This document shows positions 28,150 through 36,407 of a DNA stretch of 64,000 bases, piece after piece. Numbering within the stretch: the first letter of the stretch is position 1; every line of letters begins with the position of its first letter. The stretch covers positions 1 to 64,000 of the forward strand of contig CALKRN010000011.1 in the NCBI GenBank assembly GCA_937989665.1, written 5' to 3'. Source of the stretch: an uncultured Desulfomicrobiaceae bacterium. GTDB taxonomy: Bacteria > Desulfobacterota > Desulfovibrionia > Desulfovibrionales > Desulfomicrobiaceae. A program made the translations under genes and the position numbers. Under the pieces are notes generated by a model that saw only the letters and a list, made by a program, of their open reading frames with translations, was not told the DNA's origin and searched no databases.

Positions 28150-28353
28150 GTGGAGAAGCGTATAGAGAACCTGGAAATGCACGTGGGCTATTTGCAAAAG
28201 AGCGTGGATGACCTCAACCACGTGGTCTTGGAGCAAGCGCGCCAAATACGGGAGATTGTCGAGCTCATTGCCGCCTTGCAGCGGGTGTTGGCCGATGTGG
28301 TGGCCACGGTACAGGAAAGTGGTGAGCAGGAAGATACGAGTCGGAAAGGATAG
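28150..28353 (+). CDS. slyX: SlyX family protein
   Basis: The 67-residue protein is one long coiled coil (LEMHVGYLQKSVDDLNHVV) of the SlyX type; the function of SlyX is not established. It starts with GTG after aaggaggag. It ends 9 bases before the convergent response regulator gene. Confidence 0.8.
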   Translation: MEKRIENLEMHVGYLQKSVDDLNHVVLEQARQIREIVELIAALQRVLADVVATVQESGEQEDTSRKG

Positions 28354-28362
28354 GAACTCCTT

Positions 28363-29028
28363 CTATTCCTCGTCCAGGTCGATGAGGCCAAGGCGAGCGG
28401 CGTAGCGCAAAAAGGCAAGAGGTGTGGGAGTTCCAAGTTTTTGCATGATAGAGTAGCGATGATTAAGGACAGTTTTTTTAGAGATATAGAGTTTAGCGGC
28501 TATTTCTTCTACGGAAAGCCCCTGGGCAAGGAGACGCATGATCTGCTGCTCGCGCAAGGAGAGGGTGTTGTAGGTGGCATCGATGGTGGGAATTTGTCGG
28601 CTTTTGGGAGACTGAATAGCGCTGAGGATGGCCGGAGAAAGAGAGCCATCGATGTACTGTTTGCCTGCTAAAATTTGCACTATAGCTTGAAGGATGCTAG
28701 CCCCTCCGCTGCTTTTGGAGATATAGCCTGAGGCCCCTGCTTGGAAAGCTGCCGCTATCAGGTCAATGTGGTTGTGCATACTGATGATGGCAACCTGGGC
28801 TGTTGGGTGCTGGCGTTTAATTTCTCGAGTCAAATCGAGGCCAGAGCCGTCGGGCAAGGTGATGTCCACGAGGGCAAGAACCAGGGGTGGGTGTTGAGGG
28901 AGCAGACGCAAGGCCTCGGCTACAGTGTGGGCCTCTTGGACGAGAGCAGACTCCGGCAATTGTTCGAGTTGGGCTTTTAGTCCCAATCGAAAGAGGGGGT
29001 GGTCATCGACTACAAGAACCCGGATCAT
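28363..29028 (-). CDS. NarL/FixJ-family response regulator
   Basis: The 221-residue regulator has a receiver domain (phospho-Asp 55 in LVDITLPDG, acidic pair DD at 8-9, Lys in SGYISKSS) and a LuxR-type helix-turn-helix (LSLREQQIMRLLAQGLSVEEIAAKL) near the C-terminus. The ATG at 29028 lies within the 3' end of the histidine kinase gene (26-base overlap), so the two form a coupled pair. Targets are unknown. Confidence 0.92.
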   Translation of the reverse strand: MIRVLVVDDHPLFRLGLKAQLEQLPESALVQEAHTVAEALRLLPQHPPLVLALVDITLPDGSGLDLTREIKRQHPTAQVAIISMHNHIDLIAAAFQAGASGYISKSSGGASILQAIVQILAGKQYIDGSLSPAILSAIQSPKSRQIPTIDATYNTLSLREQQIMRLLAQGLSVEEIAAKLYISKKTVLNHRYSIMQKLGTPTPLAFLRYAARLGLIDLDEE

Positions 29029-30130
29029 AGGAATGTTCTCCCACAGGGACTTCGACGACAATGCGCATGCCCTTTCCAGGTTGAGAACGGAAGCGAATGG
29101 CGCCGTGCATAAGACGGACCCGTTCCTGCATACTCCATAGTCCCATGCGCCGCTCGCGCACCGCTTGAATAACCCGGTTGTCAAGGTCCATGCCTTGGCC
29201 GTTGTCCTCAATGCGCAAGAGCAACGAGGGATAAGCCCCGATCAGACGAACTGAAGCGCGGGTGGCGCGAGAATGTTTGCGGATATTGGTCAATGCCTCT
29301 TGGGTAAGGCGATAGAGGTTGATTTGGGTGTCAAAGGGTATGTTGAACCCACTGACCCCATCAGCGGAAAAAGCCACCGGGATGGCGAAGCGTACTGTCA
29401 TTTCCTCACAAAGATAGGCCAAGGCCTGTACAAGGCCGAGCTCTAAAATCCCAGGTGGAAGTAAGCCATACGCCAGGTCACGCAAAGAGGCGATGGCTGT
29501 TTCGAGGGTAGTTTGTACGGGGCGAAGGGCCTCGGGATGGGGCAAGGCAGCGGCTATTTTTGAGAGTTCATGAACTGCAAGGGAGAGTTCCTGGGCGAGA
29601 TGGTCGTGGAGCTCGCGCGCGATGCGTTGGCGCTCATTTTCTTGTGCCCTGATGAGTTCTCGGGACAAAGCCCCCATGAGCTCATCAGTCCAGCGTTGTT
29701 CTACAATTTGGGCCACCAATTCGGCCACGGCATCAATGAGATTACGTTCTTCTGCAAGAAAAGGGCCCTCATCGCACGCAGGTCGCCTTTCTAGATAACT
29801 TACTTCTATCTCTCCTACGATTTCGCCACGGATGCGTAAGGGGGCCTGCTGGCGCCACGGGGTGGGCCGGTAATTGACAGTCGTGTATTCGTGTTTGCCA
29901 AGACAGATGCGAGCGCAGGTAATCTCTGGATATTGCCATGAGGCGCAAATGCGTTGGGCAATGCGTTTGAGAAGCTCGGGCAAAGGAGTGGAACGATCCT
30001 GGGCGAGGCGGGTGATCGCGTAGAGGCAGTGGAGCTCTTTGATGCGCTCTCGCAAGGCATGCTCAACAGTATGTCGGTCCTCCATGAGGGATTTTGGGGG
30101 CTCATCCGGATAAGACGAAGATGTTGGCAT
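29003..30130 (-). CDS. soluble sensor histidine kinase, NarX/DegS type (HisKA_3)
   Basis: The 375-residue kinase has no membrane segment. Residues 30-145 form a GAF-like sensor region with several Cys (CASWQYPEITCARICLG). The HisKA_3 box ERQRIARELHDHLAQEL carries the phospho-acceptor H175. The ATPase domain has NIRKHSRA and DNGQGMD. It pairs with the overlapping response regulator. The Cys-containing sensor region could sense redox or bind a cofactor; that is inference. The gene lies 71 bases downstream of the glutamate synthase-like gene, with a terminator between. Confidence 0.9.
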   Translation of the reverse strand: MPTSSSYPDEPPKSLMEDRHTVEHALRERIKELHCLYAITRLAQDRSTPLPELLKRIAQRICASWQYPEITCARICLGKHEYTTVNYRPTPWRQQAPLRIRGEIVGEIEVSYLERRPACDEGPFLAEERNLIDAVAELVAQIVEQRWTDELMGALSRELIRAQENERQRIARELHDHLAQELSLAVHELSKIAAALPHPEALRPVQTTLETAIASLRDLAYGLLPPGILELGLVQALAYLCEEMTVRFAIPVAFSADGVSGFNIPFDTQINLYRLTQEALTNIRKHSRATRASVRLIGAYPSLLLRIEDNGQGMDLDNRVIQAVRERRMGLWSMQERVRLMHGAIRFRSQPGKGMRIVVEVPVGEHSYDPGSCSR

Positions 30131-30167
30131 GCACCAATGATAGCAACAACGAGGGCAAAAGACGAGA

Positions 30168-30193
30168 GGGCCCCTGGGGATGCCCCGGGGCCC
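30168..30193 (-). terminator. intrinsic terminator of the glutamate synthase-like gene
   Basis: On the minus strand the arms gggcccc and ggggccc close a long GC hairpin whose loop region is itself self-complementary. It is followed by tctcgtctttt. It lies 9 bases after the stop codon. Confidence 0.6.
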
Positions 30194-30201
30194 ATTTGGT
30201 T

Positions 30202-31842
30202 TTAGGCAAGCAGGATCTTGCGAGCGCTCTCGTCGAGGACTTCCGTGATGAAAGGCAGGCCAGTTTCTCGAGCTGTTTCGCGGTTGGCCGCTGCTAAATC
30301 TTGCCGTGCGATTTGGGTGACAGAGAATTTTCGGGCGCCAGCCAAAAGCTGCTGGATGCCAGCGCCTAACTTGTCTGCCAACGTCCAGGCGGCGATGGCG
30401 CCAAAGGGCATGGTTTCCATGGCCTTGGCCCCGACCTTGGCTTTAAGGGTTTCATAGCCAGCAAAAATTTGATCCACAGTGGTGCCTATGTCAGAGACGG
30501 TCTTGGGCAGGGAATCCCAATTGCCATTCACAATCTCCCGACGTTCCGGCTTGAGGACGCCTTCGATATTGGCCCCAAGGAAGCCGGGGATCATAAGCGC
30601 CCGTCCCATGCACACTAGTTTTGTATATGGGGCACCGAGGGCCAGGGCTTTGAAGATATGGTCCTCACGAGCAAACCCGCCGGCAAAGGACATGTCCACA
30701 ATCCGTTTTCCACGGGAGGCCAACAGCGCCGCGTACTCGTAGGCCTTGGCATGGAGCAGGATTGAAGGCACGCCCCAATGTTGCATCATATTCCAGGGGC
30801 TCATGCCTGTGCCGCCGCCAGAACCATCTATGGTCAGGAGATCGAGCTCTGCTTCGCTGGCATACTTGATGGCCATGGCCAGGGCTTCCATTCCATAGGA
30901 TCCGGTTTTGAGCGAAATACGGGAAAAACCGAGCTTGCGCAGGTAGTCGACGGTCTCCATGAAGTTTTCGCGCACAGCGTCCACAGAGGGGAGGTCAGTA
31001 TAGCCAAGGCGGCTATGGCGAGCAAAACCCTTGATGCCACCTGCTTGGAAGGCGGCCTGGACCTCGGGGAGCTCTGGGTCTGGGTCTACGAGATAGCCGC
31101 GCTTTTTAAGAAACAAGGCATAGTCAAGGCTTTTTACTTCGATTTCGCCACCAATATTCTTTGCCCCTTGCCCCCATTTAAGCTCAATACAAATATCATC
31201 GCCGTATTTGTCAATGACGTACTCAGCAACACCGTTGCGGGCGTCCTCAACATTGAGCTGGACAATAATAGCCCCGTAGCCATCGTAATAGCGTTTGTAG
31301 ATCTCAATGCGACGATCAAGCTCCGGAGAAATGGTAATCTTCCCCCCTTCGAGCATCGATTGCCGATCCACACCAACGACATTTTCTCCTACAACAATGG
31401 GAATCCCAATGAGTGCGCAGCCCGTAGCAAAAGATTCCCAGTACTTGGCCGCAATAAAGGTGGACCCCAAGGCTCCTGTCATAAAAGGCATGCGGCAACG
31501 AATCGGTTTGCGTACGCCAAAGGAAGTCTCCAAGCGGACGTTAGTGAACAGGCAGTCATCAGGATCAGTGGTTTTGCCAGGAGCAACACCGATGGCTCCA
31601 TAGTTGTATCCCTGGATACGGAGGGCATTGTAGTTGACGCCGATTTGCGTCGTATTGCTTGCACCGGCTGTGACGAACCCAAAATCGCGGGGATAGAGCA
31701 TGTGACGCCCTTTGAGACAGGACATCCAGGTCTCACATTTGCCAGCACAATCGCAGCGGCACAAGGTGCAGAGTCCGGATTCAGCAGGATTGCCACGGTT
31801 CACGGTGCCAAGCACGTCATTGTTCTTAGGCCATTCAAACAT
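30202..31842 (-). CDS. FMN-binding glutamate synthase-like protein
   Basis: The 546-residue protein consists of an N-terminal Cys-rich segment (C25, C28, C30, C32, C36, C42) and a glutamate synthase FMN/central barrel domain (GSGGGTGMSPWNMMQHWG, the flavin region, and FAGGFAREDHIFKALALGA). It has no glutaminase domain and no small-subunit gene nearby, so it is a stand-alone domain like archaeal-type GltB. The Cys segment may hold an iron-sulfur cluster for electron input. The ATG at 31842 follows aaggag. A perfect dyad 80 bases upstream may control it. Glutamate synthase activity itself is not proven for such short forms. Confidence 0.88.
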   Translation of the reverse strand: MFEWPKNNDVLGTVNRGNPAESGLCTLCRCDCAGKCETWMSCLKGRHMLYPRDFGFVTAGASNTTQIGVNYNALRIQGYNYGAIGVAPGKTTDPDDCLFTNVRLETSFGVRKPIRCRMPFMTGALGSTFIAAKYWESFATGCALIGIPIVVGENVVGVDRQSMLEGGKITISPELDRRIEIYKRYYDGYGAIIVQLNVEDARNGVAEYVIDKYGDDICIELKWGQGAKNIGGEIEVKSLDYALFLKKRGYLVDPDPELPEVQAAFQAGGIKGFARHSRLGYTDLPSVDAVRENFMETVDYLRKLGFSRISLKTGSYGMEALAMAIKYASEAELDLLTIDGSGGGTGMSPWNMMQHWGVPSILLHAKAYEYAALLASRGKRIVDMSFAGGFAREDHIFKALALGAPYTKLVCMGRALMIPGFLGANIEGVLKPERREIVNGNWDSLPKTVSDIGTTVDQIFAGYETLKAKVGAKAMETMPFGAIAAWTLADKLGAGIQQLLAGARKFSVTQIARQDLAAANRETARETGLPFITEVLDESARKILLA

Positions 31843-31921
31843 GGAGCCAGCTCCTTGAAGAAACATTGAAGTTACACCAACAACGCATCCTGAAGTACAG
31901 TTCGGCGCGTTTCCTCCCCAA

Positions 31922-31944
31922 TTTTCATAGATTATCTATGAAAA
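31922..31944. promoter_or_regulatory. perfect 10-bp dyad, probable operator
   Basis: The half-sites ttttcataga (31922-31931) and tctatgaaaa (31935-31944) are exact inverted copies with a 3-base centre. It lies 80 bases upstream of the glutamate synthase-like ATG. On the minus strand GATAAT, a good -10 box, lies within it, so a bound protein would block polymerase. It does not match the Rex, Fur or HcpR consensus I know. No T-tract follows, so it is not a terminator. The rest of the 31843-32091 gap is A+T-rich with no gene. Confidence 0.6.
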
Positions 31945-32091
31945 GACTCGCTCCCCCTGTCGATAGGAATTTTGCCCAAAAAACCAGGAAAAAAAAACAA
32001 TATCTAGGAAATATTCCTTGTCATGGACAAAAAAGAAAACTCCGCACGGGAGACGGGACCTCTGAGGAAGTGGAGTTCTGGGAAGGAGAGT

Positions 32092-32126
32092 GAGGGCCCC
32101 ATCTTTTGTGAAAAAATGGGGCCCTC
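32092..32126 (-). terminator. intrinsic terminator after the small Cys protein gene
   Basis: The arms gagggccccat and atggggccctc form a perfect 11-bp stem around a 13-base A/T-rich loop. It lies 14 bases after the stop of the minus-strand gene at 32140. The tail is C/T-rich. Confidence 0.75.
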
Positions 32127-32139
32127 AAGTTGGTTCGAG

Positions 32140-32520
32140 TTAGCCGCCAAAGCTGCCCGCGCCGATGACGCTCATGGCCTTGGTGTAATGGACCCGGATC
32201 TGGTTGAGTTTATCGCCAATTTCTTTTTCCACTGGAGCGACGTCCAACGGACATTCGGCCTCGAGCTGTTTGGCCTTTTCTTCAATAGTGGTGACGAGTG
32301 ATTTGATTTCCATGATGGCATCTTTGATCGCCGCTTGGTCTTTGCCATCCATGGATATAAACTTGGCCATAACGTCATAAAGGGCTGCCTTCCATGCATC
32401 CATTTCGCGTTCAATACCTTTGCAGTAGGTTTGCACTGCAGCCTTACGCATAGCTTCCGATGCGCATCCAGAAATGGCATCACACGACATGCACGGGCCA
32501 GGATAATCCATGTTGACCAT
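32140..32520 (-). CDS. hypothetical small Cys-containing helical protein, 126 aa
   Basis: I do not recognise this protein. The N-terminus carries CMSCDAISGC (C10, C13, C19) and a further Cys at 33, which could bind a metal or cluster. The rest is mainly helical with a charged amphipathic centre (AAIKDAIMEIKSLVTTIEEKA) and a flexible Gly-rich end. No signal peptide is seen. aaggag precedes the ATG at 32520. It has its own promoter and terminator, so it is a monocistronic unit and probably well expressed. Confidence 0.8.
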   Translation of the reverse strand: MVNMDYPGPCMSCDAISGCASEAMRKAAVQTYCKGIEREMDAWKAALYDVMAKFISMDGKDQAAIKDAIMEIKSLVTTIEEKAKQLEAECPLDVAPVEKEIGDKLNQIRVHYTKAMSVIGAGSFGG

Positions 32521-32561
32521 AACAAACTCCTTACATTGAGGTTGAGAGAAAGACTGGAGTT

Positions 32562-32590
32562 TGTATGCCAGGAAGGAGTCCACTCGTCAA
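32562..32590 (-). promoter_or_regulatory. promoter for the small Cys protein gene
   Basis: On the minus strand TTGACG (32590-32585) and CATACA (32567-32562) are 17 bases apart, about 40 bases upstream of the ATG at 32520. Confidence 0.5.
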
Positions 32591-32614
32591 GGGGGTGGAG
32601 GAAAAAACAGGGAG

Positions 32615-33424
32615 TTATCCAAGGGCCACATCCAAGATCATCATGACAGTAAAACCAGCGAGACACCCAAGGGTGGCGAGATCGGTATTTTTGGCCAATT
32701 GAGACTCAGGGATGAGCTCTTCGACGACAACGTAGATCATCGCCCCGGCGGCAAAGGCCAGGGCGTAGGGCAAAAGAGGACGCATGGTGAGGACCGCCGT
32801 GGCGCCAAGCACGCCGGCAAGAGGCTCCACGATGCCTGAGGCCTGTCCATAGACGAAGCTCTTCCAACGGGAGAAGCCTTCTCGCCGCAGCGGGATGGCG
32901 ACGGCCGCGCCTTCGGGGAAATTCTGCAGACCAATGCCAATGGCTAGGGCTATGGCACCACCCAAGTCGGCAGAGGGGATGCCGGCGGCAACAGCGCCGA
33001 AGGCAACCCCCACCGCCAAGCCTTCGGGGATATTGTGCAAGGTGATGGCAAGGACCAAGAGCACACTGCGGTGCCAGCTGGTCGATACCCCCTCGGCCTC
33101 GCTCCTTGGAAAACCGAGGTGCAAGTGGGGCAACAAGCGGTCCACGAGATACAGAAAAAAACCTCCTCCAAGGAATCCGATGGCAGCAACGCGCCAGGCG
33201 ACAAACCCCATGGCTTCGGCAAGGTCGATGGCTGGGGCCAAGAGGGACCAAAAACTCGCGGCGATCATGACTCCTGCCGCAAAGCCCAACATGGCATCAA
33301 GGACGCTGCGACGGATTCGTTTGAAAAAAAAGACCATGCTCGCCCCCAACGCAGTGACCCCCCAAGTGAAGAGTGTCGCCATGAGGGCTTGGAGGAGAGG
33401 AGAGAGTTGCGAGAATGCATTCAT
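32615..33424 (-). CDS. ZIP family metal transporter
   Basis: The 269-residue membrane protein has eight hydrophobic segments and the ZIP metal-site motifs HNIPEG and QNFPEG in helices IV and V. ZIP proteins import zinc, iron or manganese. The loop after helix III is short and has few His. It shares ATGA with the EamA gene upstream, so it is the last gene of a three-gene minus-strand operon. The exact metal cannot be told. Confidence 0.92.
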   Translation of the reverse strand: MNAFSQLSPLLQALMATLFTWGVTALGASMVFFFKRIRRSVLDAMLGFAAGVMIAASFWSLLAPAIDLAEAMGFVAWRVAAIGFLGGGFFLYLVDRLLPHLHLGFPRSEAEGVSTSWHRSVLLVLAITLHNIPEGLAVGVAFGAVAAGIPSADLGGAIALAIGIGLQNFPEGAAVAIPLRREGFSRWKSFVYGQASGIVEPLAGVLGATAVLTMRPLLPYALAFAAGAMIYVVVEELIPESQLAKNTDLATLGCLAGFTVMMILDVALG

Positions 33425-34317
33425 AGGGCCTCCTTGGGTTGGAGATGGCGATCAGAGAACCGTTGGAGTGCCGTACCGGCAAGGATGCACCCAAGGCCAA
33501 TGAGGGTAGATTTGCGGATAGTCTCACCGACAAACAGGGTAATCCAGAGCATGGAGAGGAGGGGAGACAAGTAGATAAGATTGGAAATTTGAGCCGTGGT
33601 GCGCGAGAGGCGCAAGGCCGTGCTCCAGAGGGCAAAGGTGATGCCCATTTCAAAAAGTCCCACATACGTAGCGCCAAGTATCCCTGGCAATGAGGGTAGA
33701 GTCAGCTCACCGCGTATGGCGAGCCAAAAAAAGGCATAGCCGGCGCCGCAAGCAAAGTTGGCGGCCAGGCGGAGGATGGGATCCATGGTGTCGCGCAGCC
33801 CAAGAATCCAGAAAGCCCCCCAAATGAGGGTACTGCCAAGGGCCAAAACAACGCCCCAGGGATTATGGAAGTGTAAGGCCATGAGATCGCCGTGGGTAGC
33901 GATGATGAGCACGCCCAAATAGGAGATAAGGCTGGCAACCAATTGCAGAGGTGTCACTTTTTGGCCAAGCCAGAAGACGGCCATGATAGTCATGGTGATG
34001 GCCCAGGTGTAGTTGATGGCCTGCGCCTCCTGGGCCGGAAGGAGGTCATAGGCGCGCAGCAAGACGAGGTAATACAGGAATGGGTTAAGGGCCCCGTACA
34101 CTAGGGATGGAGCGAGGTCCTTCCACAAAGAGGCGAGGTTGGGCCATTTGTGGCGACGCACGACCCCGGCGAGGATGGCAGCGGACACGAGGCTCGACCA
34201 GGCCACGAGGGCATCGGGAGAGAGGTGGCGTAAGGAAAGCTTGAAGGCCGAGGCCACAGTGGACCAGATGAGAACAGCCCCAAGGCCATAGAGGTAGGCA
34301 CGGTTTTGCTGGGTCAT
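33421..34317 (-). CDS. EamA/DMT superfamily transporter
   Basis: The 298-residue protein has ten membrane helices arranged as two EamA repeats (about 8-140 and 155-290), with the conserved GALNPFLYY and [10 protein letters not shown] segments. The family exports metabolites such as amino acids; the substrate is unknown. It overlaps its neighbours on both sides by 4 bases (ATGA), which ties it to the ZIP and MFS-acyltransferase genes. Confidence 0.9.
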   Translation of the reverse strand: MTQQNRAYLYGLGAVLIWSTVASAFKLSLRHLSPDALVAWSSLVSAAILAGVVRRHKWPNLASLWKDLAPSLVYGALNPFLYYLVLLRAYDLLPAQEAQAINYTWAITMTIMAVFWLGQKVTPLQLVASLISYLGVLIIATHGDLMALHFHNPWGVVLALGSTLIWGAFWILGLRDTMDPILRLAANFACGAGYAFFWLAIRGELTLPSLPGILGATYVGLFEMGITFALWSTALRLSRTTAQISNLIYLSPLLSMLWITLFVGETIRKSTLIGLGCILAGTALQRFSDRHLQPKEAL

Positions 34318-36140
34318 GGAGAGGGTTCCTCGTGGGTTGGGTCATGGAGAAGGGCCGCGACGGTCTCACGGAGCTGGTGGGCTGGGGTGGAGGCAGGCTG
34401 CGGATGGCCAAAACGCACCGTGAGGGGCCGGCGCCAGACCCAGCGCCACGGGCGAGCGCGAGACCAAAAACTGCCCCAGAGTCCAATGAGGGCGGTGGGT
34501 AGGATGGCCACCGGAAGCCCTCGGCAAGCGAGCTCGAGGCCGCGGTGGAAGGGGCCAAGTTCCGGTGTGCGGGCAATACCACCTTCGGGAAAAATGGCGA
34601 CCACTTCGCCGCGAAGGAAGGCTTGGCGCATGGCACGGATTGCGCTGTGGGCCCGACGCGAGTCCACTGGGATACCTCCAAAAGCCCGCAGGATGGGAGC
34701 CAGCAGGGGGTGCTCCATATAGCCACGATAGATGACAAAATGCACGGGCCGAGGGATGAAGGCAAAGAGCACGGCCCAGTCGATCCAACTTCCATGGTTG
34801 GCGGTGATCAGAAGCGCTCCTTCCTGGGGGAGACGGTCCGCGCCGTGGACATGGATGCGGTAAAAAAGCTTGAGAATGGCTTGGAGAATGAGTCGGGCGG
34901 TTTCGAAGCGCAAAGTCCAAAGGCTGACCACCGCCACGGCTCCCACAATGACGGCTAAGGATATGAGCATTGGCGTCGGTGGCAGGGAGAAACTTGCCGC
35001 CAGTACCGTGAAGAGCAGAAAAGCGAGCATCGCGGCATTTTGGAGAAAATTGGTGGCAGCGAGGATGATGCCACGCTCATGGGTGGGGGCACGCAGCTGG
35101 ATTAGAGTGTTGAGAGGGACAATGAAGAACCCAGCGCAAGTCCCATACACCACGAGGATGGCGGCAAGGACAGAAGGTGCGGTCTGCCAGGGCACCACGG
35201 CGAGGCAGATGGCCATACCCAAAGCCCCTATGGCGGCCAGGCCAAGCTCCAAATGACGGCGGCACACAAGGGCCGTCAGGGCAGACCCCAGGACAATCCC
35301 GAATCCGCCGATGGCCAGAAGCCCTTGGGCAACGACCGTGGAGGTCACTCCAGCCACGGCCTTAAGATGCGCTCCAAAGGCCGCGAAAAGGACCTGGTTT
35401 ACGGCCCAAAAGAGGGCGAGGCCCGCCATGGCGGCCCAGAGACTGGGATGGGCTCGAATCGTTGCCAGCACCTGACCCAGGGGAACGGCTTCCGCAGTGG
35501 GTTGGTATGAGGTGGCGGGGATACGCCAGGCCAGAAGGGTCTGGAGCACCGCGCCAGTGACGAGCACTATCCCTGCCGGGGCAATCGCCTGGAGGATGGT
35601 GTTGGGAGTCGTCGCCCCCTCGAACCAGGCCTCGAAGAGGACCGAAAAGGCAATTGTCCCCAAGAGAATGGCAACAATAGTGACTGCTTGCACTGCACCA
35701 TTGGCAGCAGCAAGGCGCTCCTCTCCACACATCTCCCGAATAATTCCGTATTTTGCAGGAGAATAAAAAGCCGATTGGGAAGCTAGAATTAATGTCAAAG
35801 CAAATGACGTACCAAAGGCACCCTCTTGATAGGTCCACCAAATACAAAGAGTGACAGGAATAGAGAATGCAATCGTAGTTTGGATAACCCGATGCTTTGG
35901 AAATCTGTCCGCAATGCGCCCTGCAGGGACGAAAAAAATCAGAAAAGGGAGAAGAATGCAGGCGTTCACGAGGGCTGTAAGTCCCATCTGTTCGGCGCCA
36001 ACGGTCGTTTTAAAGACAGTATTCTGGATAAGGATCTTGTGCCCAAGATCGAGCATGGCGTTGATAACCACTACGGCAAGATAGGAAACAAAACCAGGGA
36101 TGGAAACGAGGGAAGCGATGGGGCGTGGCGATGCGTCCAT
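34314..36140 (-). CDS. MFS transporter fused to a PlsC-type acyltransferase
   Basis: The 608-residue protein joins a twelve-helix MFS domain (about 10-405) to a 1-acylglycerol-3-phosphate acyltransferase domain (about 415-600) with the catalytic NHGSWIDW (HX4D) and FPEGGI motifs. The layout resembles the LplT-Aas lysophospholipid recycling system, in which LplT flips lysophospholipid and Aas re-acylates it, but the acyl-ACP synthetase domain of Aas is absent. Phospholipid repair in one polypeptide is therefore a fair inference. The ribosome binding site is weak. Bases 35700-35990 are A+T-rich. Confidence 0.9.
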   Translation of the reverse strand: MDASPRPIASLVSIPGFVSYLAVVVINAMLDLGHKILIQNTVFKTTVGAEQMGLTALVNACILLPFLIFFVPAGRIADRFPKHRVIQTTIAFSIPVTLCIWWTYQEGAFGTSFALTLILASQSAFYSPAKYGIIREMCGEERLAAANGAVQAVTIVAILLGTIAFSVLFEAWFEGATTPNTILQAIAPAGIVLVTGAVLQTLLAWRIPATSYQPTAEAVPLGQVLATIRAHPSLWAAMAGLALFWAVNQVLFAAFGAHLKAVAGVTSTVVAQGLLAIGGFGIVLGSALTALVCRRHLELGLAAIGALGMAICLAVVPWQTAPSVLAAILVVYGTCAGFFIVPLNTLIQLRAPTHERGIILAATNFLQNAAMLAFLLFTVLAASFSLPPTPMLISLAVIVGAVAVVSLWTLRFETARLILQAILKLFYRIHVHGADRLPQEGALLITANHGSWIDWAVLFAFIPRPVHFVIYRGYMEHPLLAPILRAFGGIPVDSRRAHSAIRAMRQAFLRGEVVAIFPEGGIARTPELGPFHRGLELACRGLPVAILPTALIGLWGSFWSRARPWRWVWRRPLTVRFGHPQPASTPAHQLRETVAALLHDPTHEEPSP

Positions 36141-36356
36141 GGTGGCTGCCTACACAACGGAGGCGCGCTCGACAATTGTCTGTCTCTGGCCCTGGGTGGT
36201 GGGAATGCGCCGGTTCTCGGCGCTGTCGAGGCGTTGTTGGAATAACGAGCGGATTCTTGACCAGACGGCATCGTGGGAAGAGCTGCTCGGAGGGGTGCTC
36301 TTCATTGAGGGTGAACGGCCCATGTGAACAGCGGTTGGATGGGGACATGGTAGGAG

Positions 36357-36383
36357 CCAAGGAGCCCCAGGGAGGCTCCTTGG
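36357..36383 (-). terminator. probable feoB terminator
   Basis: The arms ccaaggagcc and ggctccttgg form a perfect 10-bp stem with a 7-base loop, 25 bases after the feoB stop on the minus strand. The tail is C/T-rich rather than a pure T-run. Confidence 0.6.
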
Positions 36384-36407
36384 ATGGCCAAGAGGATGTC
36401 TCGAGGA

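Noticed and set aside
30778-31869. 363-codon plus-strand open frame
   Set aside because: It lies wholly antisense to the glutamate synthase-like gene, has no ribosome binding site and no family features.
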